Shown: positions 22,800-36,544 of the stretch, piece after piece | Layout: the number at the start of each line of letters is the position of its first letter | Numbering within the stretch: position 1 is the first letter of the stretch | Origin: Epinephelus fuscoguttatus | Lineage: Eukaryota > Chordata > Actinopteri > Perciformes > Serranidae | Direction: 5' to 3' | Length of the DNA stretch: 64,000 nt | Assembly: GCF_011397635.1 (NCBI RefSeq) | Contig: NC_064756.1 | Location: 22,622,907-22,686,906 of the forward strand | Notes under the pieces: model-generated | Databases searched by the model: none | The model's input: only the letters and a program-made list of their open reading frames with translations | Told to the model about the DNA's origin: nothing | Program-made: the position numbers and the translations under genes

Positions 22800-25700
22800 A
22801 CAAAGTCTTTATGCCTAAACCTAACAATGAAAATGAAACCTAATGACAGGGATTTATTGCTTTGATAACAGTGTTCTGAGCATATTAGTTGATGAAATGA
22901 GACCCTTACAACCCACATCTATGATGCTGATAACCATGACCAATGCCCGATTAATTCAGAGATAACATTCAAAATGGATGGATTATGGCTGCAACAAGTA
23001 AAAGATTGAATGTGTTCTACAAAAGCATCAAGGCTGAAACACACTGCTGCGAAGTCTTTCAGCTGCATCTATTATTTCCTATGCACATCCCAACATTGGC
23101 TCAAAGACATGCAACCCTGCGACCCTTCATGTCACTATCCTATTTCCAGTATCGTCATCACCGCCCTTGAAAGAACAGGCCAGGGTTCTTCTGCTCCAGT
23201 GTGTTCTCAGCCTCAGAAACCTTGTTTTTTTTTACAGAGCTGCTGACAATCAATTAAATTCACAGTCAATTACACAGATAGCGGTGACACACCGGTAACA
23301 AGGTTAAATAAATGTCAACTCAAACCTCAGCACCTGAATGCTTACCGACACATCAGCAGAGAACAAAAGCAACCACAATTATTTTCCAGTTCAAGAGGCC
23401 AGATGTTCATTTAAAAAAATAATGCATAAACAGTGAACACAGATATCAAACATTTAACATTTAGGGGTCGGCAAAGACAAAATTATAGTTTGTAAAAGGA
23501 TAAAATGTTTAACATTTGATACCTGTTATACAACCAAACCTGTATTTACTTTAAATGTTATGTGTTTGTTTTTACCATTCAGCTGTGTCTTACTGTAAAT
23601 CCTGCAGCTGCAAATGTCTTAAATTCCTCTGCCTTTTAGTTCCCCGTTTATCTTTAAGCTTTCCACAGCCGTGACACAACCAAACATTCAGTTTTCTTTC
23701 AAGCTCCTACAAAAAGACCTGCTGCCCAGAATTCCCCTAAAATATAGTAATCCATATCTACTGCTTTCTCCCATGTGTATCTTTTTACTTAGTCCTCTCA
23801 TGTTTGGCAGGATGGCGTGTTCCATTGAGTGGTCTGTCTTGTATTGAGTTGGGCCCCCAATTGATGTGAAATGGTTGGAAAGAACCGGTGTTCCAGCGTT
23901 CTGAGCTCAAGTGTCAGATCCTCATCACATGTTCAACAATAGCGATAAGGAGCAGCTTTACAAAGAGAGATGAAGGAATAGCCAAGAGCCTGAACATTAT
24001 TTGATGCCACTCTCATCATAGCTGCTGTCGATATGTCAGCAGGGGTTCCTTTGAGAGGGCATTATGCTACAAAGGGCAGTACAAAGATAAATAGGTAGAG
24101 GAGTGTCAGTACAAGCAGCGGGTATTGAAAGACTCACAGCCTCACATGCGTGTATGTGTAAATTGGGCATTTCTGTATTAGGACTGATGTGACAAACAAC
24201 GTGTAGATAACTTAATCTATTTTTGTCATCAATTGGTAAATACTGCAGAGACGGCAGGTGTGACTGAGCTGATGTTTTCTTGACTTATTTGTGTATGCAA
24301 CTGCAATGTGCTCTTTTTTTGGGTGTAATAACTGGACATTTTTTCTCTGAAGCCAACACAGGAAATACACACACTGTTACTCATTTCTCCCTCATTCTTC
24401 TTCAAGTGTGGAAGAATAGGCAGCAATCAAGGCTGTCATATAGGAAATAAAGCATTAAAGAACAGGTTGCCTCTCCCCTGAGGGTTAATAACAGGTTGCT
24501 GCACAGGTCTTCGCAGCATGTTGTATGGAATGAATGCAAATCTATGTTTTTGTGTGTGTGCGTGTGCATAGGAGTGAACTATGAATGTGTGGATGAAGGC
24601 AAAGTAAAGAAGGATAGGTGGGAGGGGGCACAGTTTATGAGGATTTCAGGGAGAGAGGTTATGTGGGTCCCTTTTCCTTCTCCCTCCCTCTGTCACTCTC
24701 ACTCAGTGCTGAGTGAGACAACACCGTCTCCTCGCCTGACTCCTCGTATCACTGTTGGCTTCTGTATAACCTGCAGGAAAGCATTTCTGACCAGACGTGT
24801 AAGATATGTAACTCAAAGAAAAGGAGTGAAGAAAACAAAAAAAAAGGCGACAAAGAAAAAAAGAGGAAAATAAGCTAATTTGCTGAACTGTGGTGACACC
24901 ACACAGGGACACTCTCAGTATCTCCAATTTGAAACATCTGCACAGGTAAGATTCTCGATCTCTACTTACTCATTCACACACACACAGATAGTGACATTTC
25001 CCCACAAATGTTTGCATGATGTATTTGTTTTTATTGCTTTTAATTAAGAGGTGCACTTTAATGTGTGCTGCAATTTGCATAATTGTCTAATTAAAAGTTT
25101 TATTTGATTTCACTTACAATTTCAAGTAGTATCATCTTGTTTAAACAGCATGCAGCAGCTGCACAAAATAATGTAACGTCTGATGGAAAGAGACCTAAAT
25201 GGCAAATTAACTTAATCACAATTACAAACACTGCCATAAAACTGGGCCAAATTACTGGGAATGCCAATAGCAGCATTTGCAGACTTTAAAGGAGGTCTGG
25301 CGAGCTCTACTTTGATGTCTGAGTATTCAAATAAACAGCATAACCAGAAAGCCAAAATCTTTGACCAAACTGCAGCTGCATCTGTTCAATGCCACCCGAA
25401 AATCAATCTTGTTCTTACATGGATTTTCCTTTGTGTGTGTGTGTGTGGGTAGTTTAGTGCTTCTCGTGTGTTATTTGTTCATATATGCACATACATATAT
25501 TAGCAATATATGGTACTATTCTATTTTGAAATCAGTGAAGACAAAACATGTTCTGATAGAAAATATAATTGTACATTTTATAACATAAAGGATTTGTTAA
25601 TAATAATTATTTCTGACGGTGCACTATGCAAAATACAGATGTGCACAGGTACAACATGAACATACACAGTGCAGTATCGCCCAGATATTGATTTGGGCAT

Positions 25701-27930
25701 CACACCCACAAATACTTACACCCACTCTCCAAAATATTCTACATCTCTGTGACATACAGCAGAATATGAGGCACTCCTTCTGCACACGCATTCCTCTTGT
25801 GTGTGTGGTATTTCAAAACACAAAAAAATGACCAGCTGTTGCATGTTTGTCAATATCATTTTCAAAAGAAAAGCCCTGTCTTAAGAACAATTACAAGTTA
25901 TCTAGATTTTTTTTAATGCATGTGTTTTTGTATGTTGACAAGGAGTGTAATTTCAGTAGCAAAATTGTCAATTTTCCTGATACTCTGTAGCATGTATGCA
26001 TCCTGTCGGTCCAAATGAAGACCAGAAGGGAGGGTTTTGGTGCCAGAACAGCAGATCTGCACTGCATTTATAAGCTGTGGTGTTGGAAAAGCACCCTGAA
26101 GACAAACAAACACACAGACGTCAGGAAAATGATAAAACTACTAAAGCTTTGTGCATAAATAAAGCAGCAAAAACAAGTCTGGCAATTAGTGAAGTATTAA
26201 TTTCTTATCTGTCAGGTAACACATGGATGCGCACTTCCACACTGCAGCATCAACAACCACAAAAAAAGTTTGTCACCGGCATGAAATACTCTGAGAGCTG
26301 ATTCTGCTAACTGTCATTCAACCTAATACAACTTACTCGTGTTGATTTTCCTGCTCACTGCACTTGTTCAAATGTGCAGCCTGTATATGTGTGTAATTGT
26401 GATGGGCTGTTCCTTGGCAGAGTCGATGCTATAAGAGCAGCTTTGACCTCCCTTAATGAAAGGGTCAGGAGAAGATAATTACATTTAGCGAGCAGTTGAT
26501 CATTAGCCCTGCAGACTGAAAAAGACTCTGGCTGCAGTGTGAAAAATTTTCAGTGTACTGACCTTAAAACACCTCAAAGAATGCAGTAATGTGTTCTGAC
26601 TGCAGACTGCGATTCACGCAAATCATCTCTAGTGGAGATTGTACTGCAGAATAACTAACAAAAAAAGTGTCATTCAAAGTTAAAACAGGCACAAACTTTT
26701 TTCTTTCCTTCTTGACAAACACTTAAGTTTCTTCAGTAAAACCATTATACATTTCTGTGGCAATAATGCAATGTCAAAAGGAGCAGGCTGTCTTCATTCC
26801 CACTTCAAAATGTGACACACAATTAAGTCATCTCATCAGAATTGCATATGATGAACTCTGACTTCATTTGTGTTTCATATTTGTCCAGCCTGTGCCCCCA
26901 GCTCTCTTTGAACGCCTCAGCAATCTCAGAGTGATGGAAATGCAAAATTGATACAAAGTGCCTGGGTTAGGAAATGTCAGTGGAGTCACACAGAGCAAAA
27001 AAAGAGCGTGCGTGAAGACAGATATCCAGATAGGAGAAGAGAGCAGACAAAATAGGAAGAGAGAGAGTCATCAAGAGTCGTTCTACCTGTTTTGCATTTT
27101 AAGGGCTCTCAATTCTAAACACGCTTCACAAATTAGCTGCAAGGGCTGGATGGTTTCCACAAAGGCCATGGCAACAGCGTTACTAGGCAAGGTTGAGTTT
27201 CTTCCAAGCTGTCAGATAATGTAGACAGCGTGAGACCAGATGGGATCAGGAAACATATTCCTGCTGTTGATCATGGACGTGTGCATAACTAATAAGAAAT
27301 CAAAGACACAATACAGTCTGCCACTGAGACCTCTCGAGTGGAGAGTGCTGCTGAGCAAGTAACGCTTAATAAAATAATAACAGGTTTTTCCAATTGGACT
27401 TCGGACATTTTCTTACATGTCCCTCACACTGTTTGCACTGATGTGCTACACATATTGAGTCACTAAAGTGGATCCATTAGCTACAGATTTTATGAACTAT
27501 CTGAATCATTTATTCATCCAGTGATGGCGGAAAATCTAAGCTGTCCTGCGGAGCTTATCCCTGCTTACCTTGGGCAAAAGGCAGGGTACACCTTCGACAA
27601 GTTGCCAGATTATTACAGGGCTGACAAATAAGCCTCTTTTGAAATGCATATTCAAAGAAGGAATTTCATGCCATTATGCCATCTTGTCCGTCTGTATGAA
27701 AGGTACATTTGCGGAATGGGGGGACAGAGTAACAGCACAGAAACGAGGTCTGTATAAACTGGACAGGCAGCAGGATGGAATCACGGGCAGGACGGGTGTG
27801 ATGTTTTGACAACGTGTTATGTGTGCGACCCATCAAAGGAGATTTTAAAAGTAGCAGTTAGCAGCTAACTCGAAGAATAACAGCAGCTGAAAATGTCTGC
27901 AAACTGGATGACCGGATGAGTGTAAAAAGG
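22800..27930. other. Gene-free intergenic stretch
   Basis: Many short frames but no domain signatures. A consensus-like donor CACAG|GTAAGA near 24945 follows A/G-rich sequence and could end a non-coding exon on the plus strand, but nothing else supports a gene here. No RNA gene was recognised. Confidence 0.4.
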
Positions 27931-27934
27931 GCAA

Positions 27935-28165
27935 TATAGACAAACATTCATCCTGAAATTCACACCTATGGGCAATTTAAAGTCACCAATTATCCTGCAT
28001 GTCTTTGGACTGTGGGAGGAAGCCGGAGAACCTAGAGACCACCCACGCTAACATAAGGAGAACATGAAAACTTGAATTAGTGGGAAAGAACACTACTCGT
28101 GGGATTAAAACTCAAAACTGTCTCGCTGTGAGGCAACAGTACTAACACTGCTCTACACCACAGCA
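27935..28165. repeat. Widespread vertebrate interspersed repeat fragment
   Basis: It shows the familiar order CACCTATGGGCAATTTAAAG, then TGCATGTCTTTGGACTGTGG, GGAGAACATG and a GTGAGGCAACAGT..AAC..TGC end. This repeat recurs in many fish genomic sequences I know. Class left open. Confidence 0.6.
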
Positions 28166-28169
28166 TCAC

Positions 28170-31100
28170 ACTGCATTGCAGTCAGCTATAAGATGTTTCA
28201 CCTCCATTAATAGAGTTTGGTTGGGGAAAGCACAACTACTTTTAAAACAAAGAAAACAATTTAAGTGGATCTAGTCGCCTTTCCGAATAAGCGGGGACAT
28301 TTATGACTCATAAATATTTGAGCTGCTGCTTCTGAATGGTATTGAGGAAAAACAAACCATGTTGTGCACCTCTGGCTCCTCAGAACACAGAGGCAGGCTG
28401 ACTGGGTTTTTGTTGTCGTTTAAAAGCCATGCCCTGCCTGGCATGACTGACCCCCTGGAAGACTCTGCACTCACTCAGTTATGGAACAGAGTATGTGGCT
28501 TTTGTCAGACAACAATAGGTAGATAAGTGAAGCACGGTCTGTGTCAGGCTTAGGGTTGCACAATTCTGTGAATATTCCAGATTGAAACTGGACGTAACAG
28601 ATGTATAGGGATTGTTTGCTCAAGCTGTTTATACCATGTAAAATGCAGATAGAAACAAAGCTTTTACCATCGACATAATCCAATAATTTGCCAAAGAAGA
28701 CCATTAAATGTCAAAAAAATACAATGCATAATGTGCAATGTGGCGAGTTAGCTAGCTAGCAAGTGAATTATTGGGAGAGTTCAAAGTTTGAGCCAACAAT
28801 GTGGGCTGTGCAGTCCTTTCGCCAGAAGAAAATGTTGGCTTTGATACATTTCTGCAAACCTACATTCCATTTGCACATTTCATATGTACAACGCCAGAAT
28901 TTCCAAAGTGAGGAAATGCAAGCTGGCTTTGTCATCTGGGCGGGATGGCTGCCAAGAACTGACCACTGTTCAAGCAACAAAATCGGTTCTGTTGTAGTGA
29001 GTCATTGCTGTATTTTCCCTCAGCTTTTTAGGCTCCCAACATGGGTGTTCTGTAGCAATCTGGTGGGGACAGTGCCATGAAAAGTGACTGTTTTTTACCA
29101 AGACATCTCCGCTTTTCCTGCTCGGACTGTGCCCCCAAAACCAGGTATATTAAGCCAAAACATGATCTTTATCTAACCATGACTAAGGGCTTTTTGTGCC
29201 TAAACCTACTCACACGTTAACCACATAAAAGTTTCAACGTATCCGCAACATAATAATGTGCAAATGTAACCTGTGATTTGCAGAAATGTATGATGCCAAC
29301 ATTGTTTCTGGCAACCGGGTTGGGCTGTGTGTATACAAGAATTGTTTTACAATAAAAAAAAAGAATGGAAATAGATTGTTGCTAATTACCACGCCACAAT
29401 TAGCATGCTCAATCAAGCTGATTACTGATATGGTAATTGTTAGCTCACAAAACCAGCAGAAGGTGTTAACAAGTTATAACCTGCATACTTTGCTTTAGGC
29501 TACCATCTGCTGGTTAACTGAAATATCATAGAAATATATTTTTAAATACCCACTGCAGTAATATAATCAAAACTTGCCTGAAAGTCCTTTACCTCAGACA
29601 TTGCAGAAGTAGTGTGGGCTGCACATGTGATGGGAGAATCCACTGTGCATGCAGGGGTTGCTATTTCAAGGTATGGCTTTTATCATTTTTGACCTTCCTT
29701 TGAAAATTTCTAGAAACTTATCGACCTTTTGACACCCTTGTCAGGCCTCCCTAATGAAGGCATGAAAGATCATAAGTTGAGCATTTGGCATTTTCTATTT
29801 TTAGTTTGTCAAAAAGCTGTTCCACTGACTCATAACTATTTCCACAAAGTCTAAAACTGAGTGAAACTCTAAGTCATACTACCCAAATATCACAAAGGAA
29901 ATGGAAAAGTTGGTAGTAACCCCTCTTATCGACAACAGTAAGGAGAGCAGTTAAAGTGAAAATGAGGAGGGGAAAAAACAAAATATCCATAGAAACCCCC
30001 CTCACAAAACTCACATTACCACCAGAGTATGGTAAATACACTGCTGAAGTTAAGAAATATGACATGACCTCAATGCCGTAGGCCAATTCAGCACATCATA
30101 CATTTTTATAGACACACAAGGAAACCATTGGTTTCCTGCAGATTTAGAATTTTTAGTGGGTTGACCCGGAGGTTGCTGGTTGTTTATGTACCGGCTGAAA
30201 GCTGCAATATCTGACAAAAGAAAGTTGGCTGCAAAACAGCACTGCATTCAGGAGCTCGCTTCTGAATAGCAGAGTCACTTTTTTATCTATACAGCTTGCT
30301 CTACCTTGAGATGCTTTTACTTTCAACTGTATCTCCACACGGACCTTTCAAGTGAAAAAATATAATTCCAAAATGCTTTAGGGTGAGCAAATCTATCTGG
30401 CCACCTTCTTTTCAAAATAAAGAGAGACTGACATTAACCAAGAGATTCAAAAGACATCAGAGAATCTTTTGAAGTGCCAGCAGGGATTTATTCATACGAT
30501 AGAGGCAGTTCAGTGTTTTCAATATGAACTTCCAAAGCTTAAAGGCCACAGAATGGTTCAATCCAACTGCATGAGAATGTGGTTTGCGGGTGGTGGATAA
30601 AAAAGACAATCTTGCTCTGTAACAGATCCAACAAGCTCCCTGTTTAAGCTGGGCACTGTTCCACCTGCTACCCAAACACACTGGGTTTTCTCATACCTCA
30701 CAGGATTTCTGTCGACTGCATTTCCCAAAATTTTAAACGTGTCCCTGTTGTTTTCTGTCCATCTCATAAGATAGGTATCTATTACAATTTGAGCACAGTG
30801 TAATTTAACAACTGCACACTGCCTTTGGAAATAATCATTAGCAAATGTGATAACAAGCAGAAATAAACTGAACAGATTGCCATTATAATTACTGCTGGTT
30901 TTAGTATTACAGTGTACTGCAGTTCTGTGGGCAGGTACACTTTTTGTCAAACACTATCCTGGCTCTAGTTACCTTTCTTCATTTTTGTGTGTTAGAATGT
31001 CAAAGAAAAATCCTAAAAACGACAAGTAGGCTACGGTATTTCATAATGTCATTAAAATGCCATGTCAAAATTCTTTTTTTTTCTTTTTTTTTTTTTAAAG

Positions 31101-32740
31101 TTACAGTGTGTGCACTGTGCAGCCCTACACTGACTCCCTAAAATGACACTCAATAAACAACACTTTGAGAACCCGCTTTCAGATTTTTGTTGCAAAATCC
31201 TCCAAAATAATTAGGCTTCTAAAAGTTTTTCCTGGTGGAGTTGCAGAAGGTGTGAACTGAAAATTGTGTCCCTAAATGTGAAATAGGTGTTATAGCCCTG
31301 TCTATGAGACTTAGTTGGAGAGCTTTCATTGTTGCATGGGAGTTGCAGTTGTTAAATTCTTACAAAATAATCAGACATTGTCTTTGTTGAAATAATGGGG
31401 TTTTGAAATGTTACTGTAGATGACCAAAGGAGTTCACGGCCATTTCCCTCCCTCGTGATATTTGTGGACTCCTGCCTTACAGGACGCTCTGATAGTCCAG
31501 CAGAGGCCAGAAATGGAACAGCTATTTGTCAGAAAAGGCACCAGGGAGCATGATGGTCCAGTGCATGATAGCCCACATCACACAAGGCACTGGGGTGCAA
31601 AAAAACATCTCTATCATCTTTGATGGCTCTCTAGAAAAGTCAGTAAAACTTCAAAACATTTCTCATGAGAAGTCATTCACTTGCAGCTTTCCCTCATATA
31701 GACCATATACATAAACCTGCCTGTAGGTATTATTCACCTCTTGTCAGAGCGGTATCAGAAAACTTCTACAGAGGAGATACATCTTGAAACAAGACTACAT
31801 AACGATGAAAGCATAAAGATAATGACATTTGACTCTAAGCTAATCAGACATCCCTCCTTCACACTCAAGATGTCTCATGGCCATATGCATAAGTGGTAAA
31901 AACTAAAAATACATTTGACTGTAGAGATAACATACAGGAGCTCTTGTAAGATCAGGTCGATCACTGTGAGAGTAGTTTGATTATAGGTTTTGGATCACGT
32001 TCACATCTTGCTGGCATATTCATTAAGTGCAGTGAGCCACGCACCAGCTGAGGGGCCCCAACCCAAACACCATGCAGTGTTCACTGACAAGTCACAACAA
32101 CTCAGTGAAATCTGAACACATGGACGCGACACACATATTTTTACATTCATAATGACTTATGACTACACTTATACTTCTCAGGGGTGTCATTATATCCGAT
32201 GTCCATCGCGGAGAAACGCCCATAAATCCGCTTTGAATAAAACTCCTTCCAACTCCGGAACTCCATAATCATATTTTTGAGTTTTTCTGTTTACGTCCCC
32301 CACAGCCCCCGAATTATGGGAGATTTCTGTGGAAGATGGACACACTAATGCGACTCTTGCCATTCATTTGTTTGTCGTTAAATTGTTCGCAGCAATCTCA
32401 CTTTCACGTGGCTGCCCAGCTCTTCAGAGAAGCCTTTAAAGGGCCAGTTACTCAACTCTTGTAGTGTCAAGCCATCCAGTCACTTGTGGTTTAAATTGCA
32501 GTGGAGGCAAAAGGAGTTGTATTTGTGTCGTTCACAGTATTAAAATTCACATTGAAATAAATAAACAAATAATTCCCAATAGTCCCCCATGAAAAAATAT
32601 ATAACTTTACCTTTGTCCTCAATATGAGAAATAAATATCTCCTGTATGTGTGGCATTATTGAGAAATCAATTGAAATATAAGAAATATACAGTATGACAT
32701 TTAGCCAGCTGTGAACCGCTATAAATCCGTGTCACTGACA
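28170..32740. other. Intergenic region upstream of prlhr2-like gene
   Basis: No coding exon was recognised. 28900-29250 includes a repeat-like segment related to dispersed family B. A 5' non-coding exon of the prlhr2-like gene probably lies in this region, because its first coding exon begins with a splice acceptor, but I cannot place it. Confidence 0.4.
29090..29250 (+). repeat. Dispersed repeat family B, copy 3
   Basis: It contains CCAAAACATGATCTTTATC, a CCTAAACCTACTC block and GTTAACCACAT, in the same order as at 14520-14640. Divergent copy. Confidence 0.45.
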
Positions 32741-32915
32741 TTACTGAAAGACAATGTCAGTGACACCATGATTAAGTCAGTTCCCTACAGAGCACGTGCA
32801 GGTAACATATATTGATCCATGTCACTGTAACAAAATGCCACATGTGAGGTTTAATTAGTTCCTGTAGTACTTATTGATTTAATGTTGATTATGCCCTCTC
32901 TGTTTTTAGGGTTGG
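32741..32915 (+). repeat. Direct repeat A, carrying the acceptor of prlhr2-like exon 1
   Basis: About 175 bp, aligned almost end to end with 33456-33629. Shared words include TTACTGAAAGACAATGTCAG, TCAGTTCCCTACAGAGCA, CACATGTGAGGTTTAATTAG and ATCTCTGTTTTTA-type pyrimidine tract. The copy ends with the acceptor TTTTTAG used to enter the first coding exon. Confidence 0.85.
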
Positions 32916-32926
32916 CCTCCAGAGAC

Positions 32927-35773
32927 ATGGATATCTTCATGGACGGGGATTTCAGCGTGATTGGTAACATCAGCCATGACACAGCACGGGAGAGACTAGA
33001 AGAAAGCAAAGACCAAGGTCTAAACCACAGTGACCCACTGGACATGTTTATAGGCATGGAGCTCCTTCAGCGTTTCAAACCTCTTTTCCTGCCTCTCTAC
33101 TGCCTTGTAGTGGTTGTGGCTGGTGTTGGAAACTCCTTCCTGTTGGCTTGCATCTTGTCTGACAAGAAACTCCACAATGCCACCAACTTTTTCATCGGTA
33201 ATTTAGCGGCTGGAGACCTGCTGATGTGTTTGAGTTGTGTTCCACTGACTGTGTCGTACGCCTTCGACAGTCATGGCTGGGCTTTCGGGAGACCCCTGTG
33301 CCACTTGGTCCCCTTGCTGCAATGTGCCACTGTGTTTGCATCAGTGCTTTCGCTCACTGCCATTGCTGTAGATCGCTACATTGTTGTAGGTAAGGGACAT
33401 GATGTTATTTTTACACTCATGAGAAGTATTTGTTTAAACCCATTGTTTGTGGGATTTACTGAAAGACAATGTCAGTGACAACTTGATTAAGTCAGTTCCC
33501 TACAGAGCATGTGCAGGTGACATATACTGATCATCCATGTCACTGCAACAGAATGTCACATGTGAGGTTTAATTAGATCCTGTAGTACTTTACTGTCGAT
33601 TATGCCATCTCTGTTTTTAAGGTTGGGACCATATGGTGTTGGTTCTCAAAAAAAGACACTTCAGTCAGGACAACTTTAGTCAAATAAAACTTTATATCCA
33701 TTTGCAGCATTATATTTCGCAGTATGGGTCTGTTCTGGGGCCTCTGCCTTTCCTTGAGCCTACGCAGAAAGCCTCTTACATGTGCCCATATGGAAAGCCT
33801 TAAGGCAGGGAGAGCAGCAGCAAAGACCCCCCAAGAACAGAACAGAGCAGCATCAATGACATTACAGAGGTGACACTGATAAGTCAGACACATCATGAAA
33901 AGGAGGACCTGGGGTGGAGGCGGGTTGCAAAGCGGCTTGCAGAGGAAGCAGCAACAGTAGGCAGGCCAGAGCAGTTTAAATAGGGCACCCTGAATAATAT
34001 TTGCCAGTTGGTTGCATAGAAAGGTCATCTATCAGCTGCTCCATCAGTTGATTGGCTGTTTGAAATCATCTGATGTAGGTGGGATGTGAGCTGAGCTTGA
34101 CATCATGTCCTGCCTGAACTAACGCCATGCTCAATTTCGGTAGAAAGCAGTGCATGCTTACTCCTCCTCAGATGGGCTGATATCAACACTGCAGCAATTT
34201 TCCCCTGGATCATTTTTCTATACATAAAAACCTTCAGAATTATTTTAAAAATGCTATTGTAGTATAAAAAAAGCTGAACATTGTGGCTTCAATGTGTTGA
34301 ATAATGTACTGCTTTGGTGCTTTTATCTATGCCCTGTTTTTCCTTTCTGACCCAGCTCACCCAGTACGGAGGAGGATCTCAGTGTGGGGTTGTGGTGCAG
34401 TGACTCTCGGTGTCTGGCTTTTATCTCTGGCCCTGGCTGCGCCTCCTTCTCTCTACACACGCTATCTGGATCTGCGACCCAGTGGCATAGACCTGGTAGT
34501 TTGCGAGGAATTCTGGCCTCAGAGTGGCAATCTGCGGCTGCTCTACTCCTGCTTCATCCTCATAGCCTCCTACATGATCCCGCTGCTGTCTGTTAGCGTG
34601 TCCTACTGTGCCATTACTGTCAGCCTAAAAAGCTATTCAGTACCCGGAGAGCCATCCAACAGCCAGCAGCGCTGGAGCCAAAGGAGGAAGAAGACCTTTT
34701 CTCTGCTGGTGGCGTCAGTGCTGGCTTTCGCCCTGTGCTGGCTGCCCCTGCAGGTGAGTCTTAAATCCATGCTGTTAGATCCTAAACTAAAGCCTAACGA
34801 GCAAGCCGTTCTTAGCTCATCCATCCTTCTCCCTTACTCCTTATACAGCCTAACATTTCCATGGAATTTAAGGAAGATCTTGATTTGGGAGATAGGCTTG
34901 GGAGGGAGAATAAGTTTACATTCCTCTGTAGGTGTCTGTTAGCAAATCATAAACTCGACAGCAGTGAAGTGATAAAACAGAGTGAAGCTTTAACTGTCCA
35001 GGAAATGATTAAATCTTATACATCATTAACCATAGAACCTCATCATCAGGTACATTGTGCCCATGAAACCAACATTATGTCCACAATGAGCCATGCAAGA
35101 GCCTAAAAGATTATTATTTCATCATCATATTAATGGAAGAAGAGGGCAGAGTTTACATTGTGGCAGGACTGCACAGACCTGGGGCCCTGTTTTTTAAGAG
35201 TGCTTCACGAACACTGCTTACATGCAAATAAAAAATGGCGGCAGCATCTCATGACACTTGTGTCATGACATCGAGTGGGCTACAGGAACTGTGAATATCA
35301 CATTTACTGTGATTAGTAAAAGGTGTGAAATGAGCAAGAGGAAATTATCTAACCTTTGAACTGCTGCCCACATGTTGCCCTCAATATATATTAAGTATTA
35401 TCATTCCACCTACATTCAATTACATATTTAGTCAGACTACACAAAGTAGCTGTACGTTGACTGTATTTGCATATAGTTATTACTGATATGATGCAATCAA
35501 ATACAGCGAGGACTATAACACAAGTTTTTTCATGTCACTGCGTAGGTGCTGAACCTGTTGCTCGACCTGGACCCAGACTTCCACATCATAGGGAAGCGCT
35601 ACATAAATGTCTTACAAGTCTGCTGTCATTTAGTGGCTATGAGCTCTGCGTGCTACAACCCCTTCATCTATGCCTCGCTGCACAGCAAAGTCCGCATGCA
35701 CCTGAAAGGCTACCTCTGCCCTTGTCACAATCTTCAGAGGGGGATGGTGGAGAGGGCGACGTCTAGGAGTTGA
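32927..35773 (+). CDS. prlhr2: Prolactin-releasing peptide receptor-like GPCR (prlhr2-type)
   Basis: Exons 32927-33389, 34356-34753 and 35546-35773 join in frame to 362 residues. The acceptor at 32909-32910 marks a 5' leader, and the first ATG after it (32927) is taken as start. The N-terminus has an NIS glycosylation site. TM1 holds VGNSFLL and TM2 NFFIGNLAAGDLLMC. TM3 ends in DRYIVV, rejoined to AHPVRRRIS across intron 1. TM6 holds FALCWLPLQ and TM7 SSACYNPFIY. The HNATNF loop, VCEEFW in ECL2 and SSACYNPFIY are hallmarks of PRLHR (GPR10). Mammalian PRLHR has its coding region in one exon as far as I recall; here it is split after DRYIVV and after WLPLQ. The RF-amide peptide PrRP is the expected ligand, acting at the plasma membrane. 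Assignment to the fish prlhr2 branch rather than prlhr1 is inference. Confidence 0.85.
33456..33629 (+). repeat. Direct repeat B in prlhr2-like intron 1
   Basis: Second copy of 32741-32915, starting about 65 bp after the exon 1 donor. It keeps the polypyrimidine tract and an AG (33620-33621, TTTTTAAG), so it still holds a potential acceptor. Confidence 0.85.
33630..34355 (+). other. Rest of prlhr2-like intron 1
   Basis: Non-coding. A minus-strand frame of 142 residues (33600-34028) overlaps the direct repeat and has a Cys-rich, low-complexity look with no recognised domain. It is not called as a gene. Confidence 0.5.
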
Positions 35774-36542
35774 TTTCAGATCTCGTCCACTATTATACAA
35801 CTGACCTGCAGAGCGCTGTCTTCACCCACCAGCACTTGCACCCCTGACCCTGATGTTAATGCCTGAGGTGTCCATGAGAAAATAAGGCTTAAAATCCATT
35901 TAAGTCAGATTTCCCTGTGCTTTTACAGCATTTTTGTGACGTCAAGACATTCGGTCCTCTCTTGTACAGTGTCCCCACAGGCAGTGTGCTAAATAAGGCC
36001 ATATATGACAAACACGCGAAGACACAGATCCAGACCAGACTGAAGATTAAGTCATCTACTGGGATCCCTGTGTTTTTCTTGGACGGCCGAGCTTCTGGCA
36101 TGGAAACTAAGCAGGTCTTGCGGCTTTAAAAAGGCCTGCAGGGGCATAAACACAGCGTCAGGGGGTTCTGCTGCAAACATGCTGCTGGAGGCTGAGACCA
36201 GGGGTGGCTACACTGGCTGCAGGGCCTGGTTATACTTAAATGGAAAATGCTTGACTTCAGGGAACTGACCGAGCAATGAACTCTTCTCACCAGACATGGA
36301 TTACAGACCAAGAAGAGGACGTGCAAAAGACACAATGTGATTGTTTAATTTGTCCCTGGTATTGAATATTTGTGCTTTCAGATTAGTTATATATCGCTTG
36401 TATTGCGTACTACCTACATGCTATTAGATTTATTATGTTGTTATTATGTTGCCTGCTTTTGTTGTGTCATTCTATAGTAGTTGTTCTGTATGGTTTTGGC
36501 TCCAGTGTCTAACTTTGTGTGTCATCTGTGCACGTGAATAAA
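35774..36542 (+). other. 3' UTR and polyadenylation signal of prlhr2-like gene
   Basis: AATAAA at 36537-36542 lies about 765 nt after the TGA, followed by a T/G-rich stretch (TATGTTTGTACATGC). This is a plausible transcript end. Confidence 0.55.
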
Positions 36543-36544
36543 TA

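Noticed and set aside
24880-24950. Possible non-coding first exon ending in CACAG|GTAAGA
   Set aside because: Only a donor-like site is present; there is no promoter signal and no linked acceptor until 32.9 kb. Too weak to annotate.
33600-34028. 142-residue minus-strand frame in prlhr2-like intron 1
   Set aside because: No domain, no splice context, and one end lies in the direct repeat. It is likely repeat-derived or chance.
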